A stretch of DNA of 64,000 nt from Paenibacillus sp. HWE-109 (GTDB lineage: Bacteria > Bacillota > Bacilli > Paenibacillales > NBRC-103111), in NCBI RefSeq assembly GCF_022163125.1, contig NZ_CP091881.1, positions 1,054,001 through 1,118,000 of the forward strand, read 5' to 3'. The notes under the pieces are model-generated. The model was not told where the DNA came from. It made no database searches and worked only from the letters and a program-made list of their open reading frames with translations. Positions 59,880-64,000 of this stretch are shown here, one piece after another. The stretch's first letter is position 1. The number at the start of each line of letters is the position of its first letter. Both the position numbers and the translations under genes were made by a program.

Positions 59880-60755
59880 ATGTTTGCACATCGAGCAAAA
59901 TGGATCGGAATCGGCTTCGTTTTTCCGGCAATGATTCTTTATACCGTGCTCCTAATTTATCCCGCTTTATATGCTGTTTATATGTCTTTCTTCAATTGGA
60001 ATCTCATTGCATCATCAACCATGGAGTTTGTCGGATTTCATCACTATGTGCAGATGCTGGAAGATGCCACATTCTGGAGATCATTGACAAACGCTTGTTG
60101 GTTCATTCTCGGCTCATTTCTAGTCCTTATGCCCATCTCGTTCGCCCTGGCTTTGGTTGTGACGGGTGATCGGAAATTTAAACGGTTTTTCAAGACGGCA
60201 TTTTTTATGCCGGTTGTTCTTCCGATTACAGCGGTTGGGTTGATGTGGACGTTTATTCTGAACCCTAACTTTGGTGCATTGAACGCTTTGCTGGAAACCT
60301 TGGGCTTGGGCGGGTTGGCACACGACTGGCTTGGTGATCCGGATCGTTCCATATTTACAGTTGTCCTCGTAAACGCGTGGGTGTTCGCCGGGTTAAATAT
60401 GGTTATCTTTGCAGCAGGTCTCGTTTCCATCCCCAAGGACATTTACCAAGCAGCCGAGATCGATGGGGCAAACCGTTCTCAACAGATTTGGCAGATCACA
60501 ATTCCGATGATGAAGGAAACATTTAAAATTTTTTCCATTCTTGCGATTACAGGCTCTCTCAAGGTGTTCGACATCGTCTATGTCATGACGGGCGGGGGCC
60601 CGAATCAGAAGACCGAAGTACCGGCATCGCTTCTCTTCAACCAAGCCTTCAAATACAACAATTTTGGCTTAGCAAACAGTATCGGGACGTTTATTCTGGT
60701 AGCCGGTTTGACGATCAGCCTTATCCTGAATCGCTTAGCCAAACAAGATGCGTAG
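59880..60755 (+). CDS. Sugar ABC transporter permease (MalF/UgpA type)
   Basis: 291-aa permease. First span WIGIGFVFPAMILYTVLLIYPAL, EAA loop IYQAAEIDGANRSQQI with IPMM, and VMTGGGPNQKTEVPA typical of MalF-like proteins. ATG 59880 after GGAGG (59869-59873) is preferred to the GTG/TTG-type start at 59847, which lies inside the stem-loop. The next permease starts 21 bp after its stop. Confidence 0.92.
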   Translation: MFAHRAKWIGIGFVFPAMILYTVLLIYPALYAVYMSFFNWNLIASSTMEFVGFHHYVQMLEDATFWRSLTNACWFILGSFLVLMPISFALALVVTGDRKFKRFFKTAFFMPVVLPITAVGLMWTFILNPNFGALNALLETLGLGGLAHDWLGDPDRSIFTVVLVNAWVFAGLNMVIFAAGLVSIPKDIYQAAEIDGANRSQQIWQITIPMMKETFKIFSILAITGSLKVFDIVYVMTGGGPNQKTEVPASLLFNQAFKYNNFGLANSIGTFILVAGLTISLILNRLAKQDA

Positions 60756-60776
60756 GAAACGAGGAACGAGGAAACG

Positions 60777-61598
60777 ATGAAAAAGAAAAATATCGTCATT
60801 TATCTATTCGCAGTCTTTTGGGCAGCAATTACGCTATATCCCTTATATTTTACGCTGATTTCTTCTGTGAAGACGAATAATGAAATCTTCGGCATATCCG
60901 CTTTCAAGCTGCCGACCGAATACCATTTCGATTATTACGTCCGTGTTTTTGTCGAAGCGGGTTTAGGCAGAGCGCTCTTTAATTCATTCTTTATTTCAAG
61001 TATGAGTACTTTTTTGGTAGTCCTCCTGGCATCGATGGCCTCCTTTTACTTGGCCAAAGCGAATGGAAAGATACCCGGCATTCTTTACTTATATGTGATT
61101 TTAGGCATTATGATACCCTTCAACTCGACACTAATACCCTTGGTTAAATTGGTGGCGTCGGTGAATGGGTACAACAGTTACTCGACAATTATTGTCATAT
61201 ATGCGACATTTCATATCCCGTTTGCGATTTTTCTGATTAGCGGGTATATCCGAGGCTTGAACAAGGAAATCGATGAATCCGCTTTGGTGGACGGATGTGG
61301 TCCGGTGCGTTATCTATTTTCTTTTGTAATCCCGATTTGCATGCCGATTATTTCCACAACTGCGATTCTGACGTTTTTATTCACTTACAATGAATTGATT
61401 TTCGCTGTCTTGTTCTTAACTAAAAAAGAAATGTATACCATCTCGCTCTCCATGCTTTCATTCGTAGGTGAAAGAAGTGTAGAAATGGGCCCGATTTTTG
61501 CCGCCATTGTCATTGCAATCTTGCCAATGATCACAGTCTACTTGCTGATGCAGGAAAAAGTGATTGGGGGGCTGAGCACCGGGGCTGTAAAGGGATGA
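60777..61598 (+). CDS. Sugar ABC transporter permease (MalG type)
   Basis: 273-aa partner permease. First span NIVIYLFAVFWAAITLYPLYF, EAA loop IDESALVDGCGPVRYL with IPICMP, C-terminus KVIGGLSTGAVKG. CGAGGAAACG provides the ribosome site. The GH36 gene follows after 48 bp, so the four genes from 58500 form one operon with the sugar-degrading enzyme last. Confidence 0.92.
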   Translation: MKKKNIVIYLFAVFWAAITLYPLYFTLISSVKTNNEIFGISAFKLPTEYHFDYYVRVFVEAGLGRALFNSFFISSMSTFLVVLLASMASFYLAKANGKIPGILYLYVILGIMIPFNSTLIPLVKLVASVNGYNSYSTIIVIYATFHIPFAIFLISGYIRGLNKEIDESALVDGCGPVRYLFSFVIPICMPIISTTAILTFLFTYNELIFAVLFLTKKEMYTISLSMLSFVGERSVEMGPIFAAIVIAILPMITVYLLMQEKVIGGLSTGAVKG

Positions 61599-61646
61599 AT
61601 GCGATTGGTTATACGTCGTTCAAATCTATGAAGGAGAATGGCTAAC

Positions 61647-63758
61647 ATGGAACTACTTTCGTCGTTTGCATTTGAGGATATTACCGTGCAATATTGGTGG
61701 GAGCCGTCCACCCGACAGGTAGGATTGGTTCTGGTGCCGTCGCAATTAACAGGGCAGATCGACACAGGGAAGCAATATGGGGTCGATTCCTTAGTCCAAG
61801 TCAAATTGGTGGGCGATGATTATCCGGGAGGCTTTGCACAAGGAAGAACAATGCGCAATTCCGAGTCCGTATCCCAATTCCAGTATATACGTCAGAACTT
61901 GCTGCGTGAGGAAGACGGTCAGCATGTATGTACCTATTTTCAACATAAACTGTCCCCGTATCTCATCGAACATAAGTTATCCTATTTTCAAGGATATCAG
62001 GCTTTGGAATCACAAACGACTATGACTAATGCAGGTTATGAAGACGTAGAAGTTGAGATGTTGTCCAGTTATTCCTTAGGAGGAATAACTCCGTTTGCTC
62101 AAGGTGATACGCCATCAACACTGCTAATGCACCGTATACGAAGCAAATGGAGCAATGAAGGACGTTTGGAAACTTGCGCCATTGAAGATTTGCAGTTGGA
62201 ACCAACCTGGTCGAAGCATGGCGTGAACAGCGAGCGGTTCGGACAAGTTGGATCGATGCCTGTTCGAGGTTTTTTTCCTTTTGTAGCTATAGAAGACACG
62301 CAGCGCAATGTGATTTGGGGAGCACAATTAGCTCATCCGGCTTCCTGGCAGATGGAAGTATACAGGCGGGATGATGCGCTATGCATATCGGGAGGTTTGG
62401 CCGATCGCGAGTTTGGTCATTGGTTGAAGAGAGTGAAGCCACAAGAGAGCTTTACGACACCCAAAGCCTACTTGACTGTCGTTGAAGGCGATATTGATGT
62501 TGCTGGTCAAAGGCTTACCCAACTACACGAAAGAGCTTTAATTGAACTTCCTGAGGTGGAGGAAACGTTACCCGTCATTTTTAATGAATTTTGTACGACT
62601 TGGGGAACACCTTCCCATGACAATATCACTCGAATTGCCCAGATGCTGAAGGGAAAAGGAATTACGTATTTAGTTATTGACGCCGGGTGGTATTCAGAGA
62701 AGGGCAAGGGCTGGTGGAGCAATATGGGGGATTGGAACCTTTCTGCGGAGCTATTTCCTTCAGGATTAAAGGCAGTTGTACAGGAAATTAGGAACAATGG
62801 CATGATTCCTGGCATTTGGTTCGAGTTCGAAAGTTGCGGTTATTTAGCTGAAGCATTTTCATGGTCCAATCATTTGCTGCAAAGAGATGGAATTCCGATT
62901 ACTTCGGGTCAGAGAAGATTTTGGGATTTCCAAGACCCATTCGTGATCGATTATTTGACTAAAAAAGTGATCGATTTCATAAAGGAATATGATCTTGGCT
63001 ATTTAAAAATAGATTATAATGAAACAATAGGGATTGGCTGTGATGGTGCGGAATCATTGGGTGAGGGGCTTCGGTTGCAGCTCGAGGCTGTGCAAGCCTT
63101 TTTACAACGGATACGGAAGGAACTGCCGCACCTGGTCATAGAAAACTGTTCTTCCGGGGGGCATAGGCTTGAACCATCTATGATGGGGCTAACGTCCATG
63201 GCCTCCTTCTCCGATGCGCATGAAGAGCTGGAAATTCCGATCATCGCCGCCAATATGCATCGTACGATACTTCCAAGACAGAGTCAGATTTGGGCGGTTT
63301 TAAGAAAAGAGGATTCCGAGCGAAGGCTGCGGTACTCGGTAGTTAACACGTTCTTGGGTCGAATGTGCTTATCTGGAGATATTTATGATTTGCAGGAAGA
63401 ACAGTGGCTGCTTGTTGATGAGGGAATTCGCTTCTATAAACGTATAGCCCCTCTCATTAAAGAAGGTGTCAGCTATCGTTTCGGGCCGATAGTCCATAGT
63501 TATCGACATCCAGAAGGATGGCAAGCCATGGTCCGGATGAATCAGAGTCATACAGAGGCAGTCGTTATCATTCATACATTCGGTGGTGAACTGCCCGAGC
63601 AGCTCGACATAAGTTTACCTCTGAAGGGGCAGTATGAGATTGAGGCTTCATTTATAGAAGATGCAAATCGGATTTACATCGAAGGCCATGTTCTGTCGTA
63701 CCGTACGCAAGGTCCATTTGCTGCTGCTGCTGTACTGTTAAGATTAAAGTCAGAGTGA
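61647..63758 (+). CDS. GH36 alpha-galactosidase
   Basis: 703-aa cytoplasmic enzyme with an N-terminal beta-supersandwich (~1-310), a (beta/alpha)8 barrel (~315-620) and a C-terminal beta domain. Barrel motifs: FNEFCTTWGTPS, YLVIDAGWYSE, GIWFEFESCG, the nucleophile D456 in LKIDYNE, ENCSSGGHRLEPSMM and the acid/base D523 in SFSDAHE. The usual KWDxN around the nucleophile is KIDYN here and DGWF-type segments are divergent, so specificity may differ from standard raffinose-type enzymes. ATG 61647 (AGGAG 10 bases upstream) is preferred to ATG 61638. It is the last gene of the transporter operon and is followed by a terminator. Confidence 0.9.
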   Translation: MELLSSFAFEDITVQYWWEPSTRQVGLVLVPSQLTGQIDTGKQYGVDSLVQVKLVGDDYPGGFAQGRTMRNSESVSQFQYIRQNLLREEDGQHVCTYFQHKLSPYLIEHKLSYFQGYQALESQTTMTNAGYEDVEVEMLSSYSLGGITPFAQGDTPSTLLMHRIRSKWSNEGRLETCAIEDLQLEPTWSKHGVNSERFGQVGSMPVRGFFPFVAIEDTQRNVIWGAQLAHPASWQMEVYRRDDALCISGGLADREFGHWLKRVKPQESFTTPKAYLTVVEGDIDVAGQRLTQLHERALIELPEVEETLPVIFNEFCTTWGTPSHDNITRIAQMLKGKGITYLVIDAGWYSEKGKGWWSNMGDWNLSAELFPSGLKAVVQEIRNNGMIPGIWFEFESCGYLAEAFSWSNHLLQRDGIPITSGQRRFWDFQDPFVIDYLTKKVIDFIKEYDLGYLKIDYNETIGIGCDGAESLGEGLRLQLEAVQAFLQRIRKELPHLVIENCSSGGHRLEPSMMGLTSMASFSDAHEELEIPIIAANMHRTILPRQSQIWAVLRKEDSERRLRYSVVNTFLGRMCLSGDIYDLQEEQWLLVDEGIRFYKRIAPLIKEGVSYRFGPIVHSYRHPEGWQAMVRMNQSHTEAVVIIHTFGGELPEQLDISLPLKGQYEIEASFIEDANRIYIEGHVLSYRTQGPFAAAAVLLRLKSE

Positions 63759-63848
63759 GCTTGGCGGGGTAAGGATCCGAACGACTCGGATTACCAAGAA
63801 CGTCCTTACAAGCGTTATTTGGGGCAACTTAATATCCTAAAAAATCAA

Positions 63849-63880
63849 GATAGGGTTATCTATAAAAGATAGCCCTATTT
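63849..63880 (+). terminator. Rho-independent terminator
   Basis: 12-bp stem ATAGGGTTATCT / AGATAGCCCTAT with a 5-base loop, then TTTCG. Confidence 0.8.
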
Positions 63881-64000
63881 CGTATATTCATTAAATACGA
63901 GTCTAAGGAACGATGGGAGTAATCAGAAAACGATGCTGAAAGAAAGCGCTCTAATTTTATGTATGCGCTTTAAAAAATACAAGGAATCATGGAAAAGTGA
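63881..64000. other. Intergenic end of window with inverted repeat
   Basis: No gene is visible. AAAGCGC (63943-63949) and GCGCTTT (63965-63971) form an inverted repeat with a 15-bp gap, possibly the control region of a gene to the right. Confidence 0.35.

Noticed and set aside
63941..63954. AGAAAGCGCTCTAA as a cre site at the window end
   Set aside because: Two mismatches, and the gene it would control is outside the window.
1..64000. rRNA, tRNA, CRISPR arrays, insertion sequences and prophage
   Set aside because: No such sequence was seen on reading; the only dispersed repeat found is the ~85-bp intergenic element and the short shared regulatory motifs.

Overview
The window looks like chromosome from a low- to mid-GC Gram-positive of the Paenibacillus type. 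The evidence is the combination of YesM/YesN two-component pairs, lipoprotein sugar-binding proteins with paired MalF/MalG-type permeases, giant secreted glycanases anchored by S-layer homology (SLH) domains, strong AGGAGG ribosome sites and intrinsic terminators. No rRNA, tRNA, CRISPR array, phage gene or recognisable transposase was seen. Almost everything serves plant or fungal polysaccharide use, so the window is best read as a large Gram-positive polysaccharide-utilisation region made of repeated modules (sensor pair, binding protein, two permeases, glycosidase).

Layout. 1-5.7 kb: truncated YesM, YesN, binding protein and two permeases. 6-15.8 kb: a binding protein and two permeases of the aldouronate-type family, an unusual YesN-YesM-YesN trio, and an intracellular GH10 xylanase. 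16-20 kb: a second aldouronate-type transporter behind a promoter with a perfect cre site. 20-23.7 kb: a carboxylesterase remnant, an AraC regulator and a GH95 enzyme. 24-36.6 kb: a secreted set with a 1394-aa CBM22-GH10-CBM9-SLH xylanase, an esterase, a GH11 xylanase, a SUMF1-fold lipoprotein, a GH16 lichenase and a 1459-aa SLH-GH16-CBM laminarinase-like protein. 36.8-41.4 kb: binding protein, two permeases and a GH1 beta-glucosidase. 41.5-46.6 kb: a minus-strand YesM/YesN pair divergent from a binding protein that has no permeases. 46.6-51.4 kb: AraC regulator, uxaB, uxaA and fucU (uronate and fucose handling). 51.6-55.2 kb: GH43, GH29 and an AraC regulator. 55.4-63.8 kb: YesM, YesN, binding protein, two permeases and a GH36 alpha-galactosidase.

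How it works together (inference from families): SLH-anchored and secreted GH10, GH11 and GH16 enzymes cut xylan, mixed-linkage and beta-1,3-glucan at the cell surface. Lipoproteins capture oligosaccharides and five permease pairs import them. No ABC ATPase is encoded here, so a shared MsmX-type ATPase elsewhere is expected. Intracellular GH10, GH43, GH1, GH36, GH95 and GH29 finish the breakdown, and UxaB/UxaA feed galacturonate towards 2-keto-3-deoxygluconate. YesM/YesN pairs probably sense each sugar, with carbon-catabolite control suggested by cre-like sites.

The most unusual structural signal is an intergenic sequence of about 85 bp present twice in direct orientation (15816-15899 and 51422-51510). 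It flanks a 35.5-kb block lying between the GH10 and GH43 genes, which are neighbours in the characterised aldouronate cluster of Paenibacillus sp. JDR-2. The second copy sits 12 bp before a copy of the sequence found upstream of the GH10 gene. Other points of note are strong stem-loops at four binding-protein/permease junctions, a candidate stand-alone Shine-Dalgarno mRNA stabiliser before the GH11 gene, an orphan binding protein paired with a YesM/YesN, and a SUMF1-fold lipoprotein lacking the FGE catalytic cysteines.
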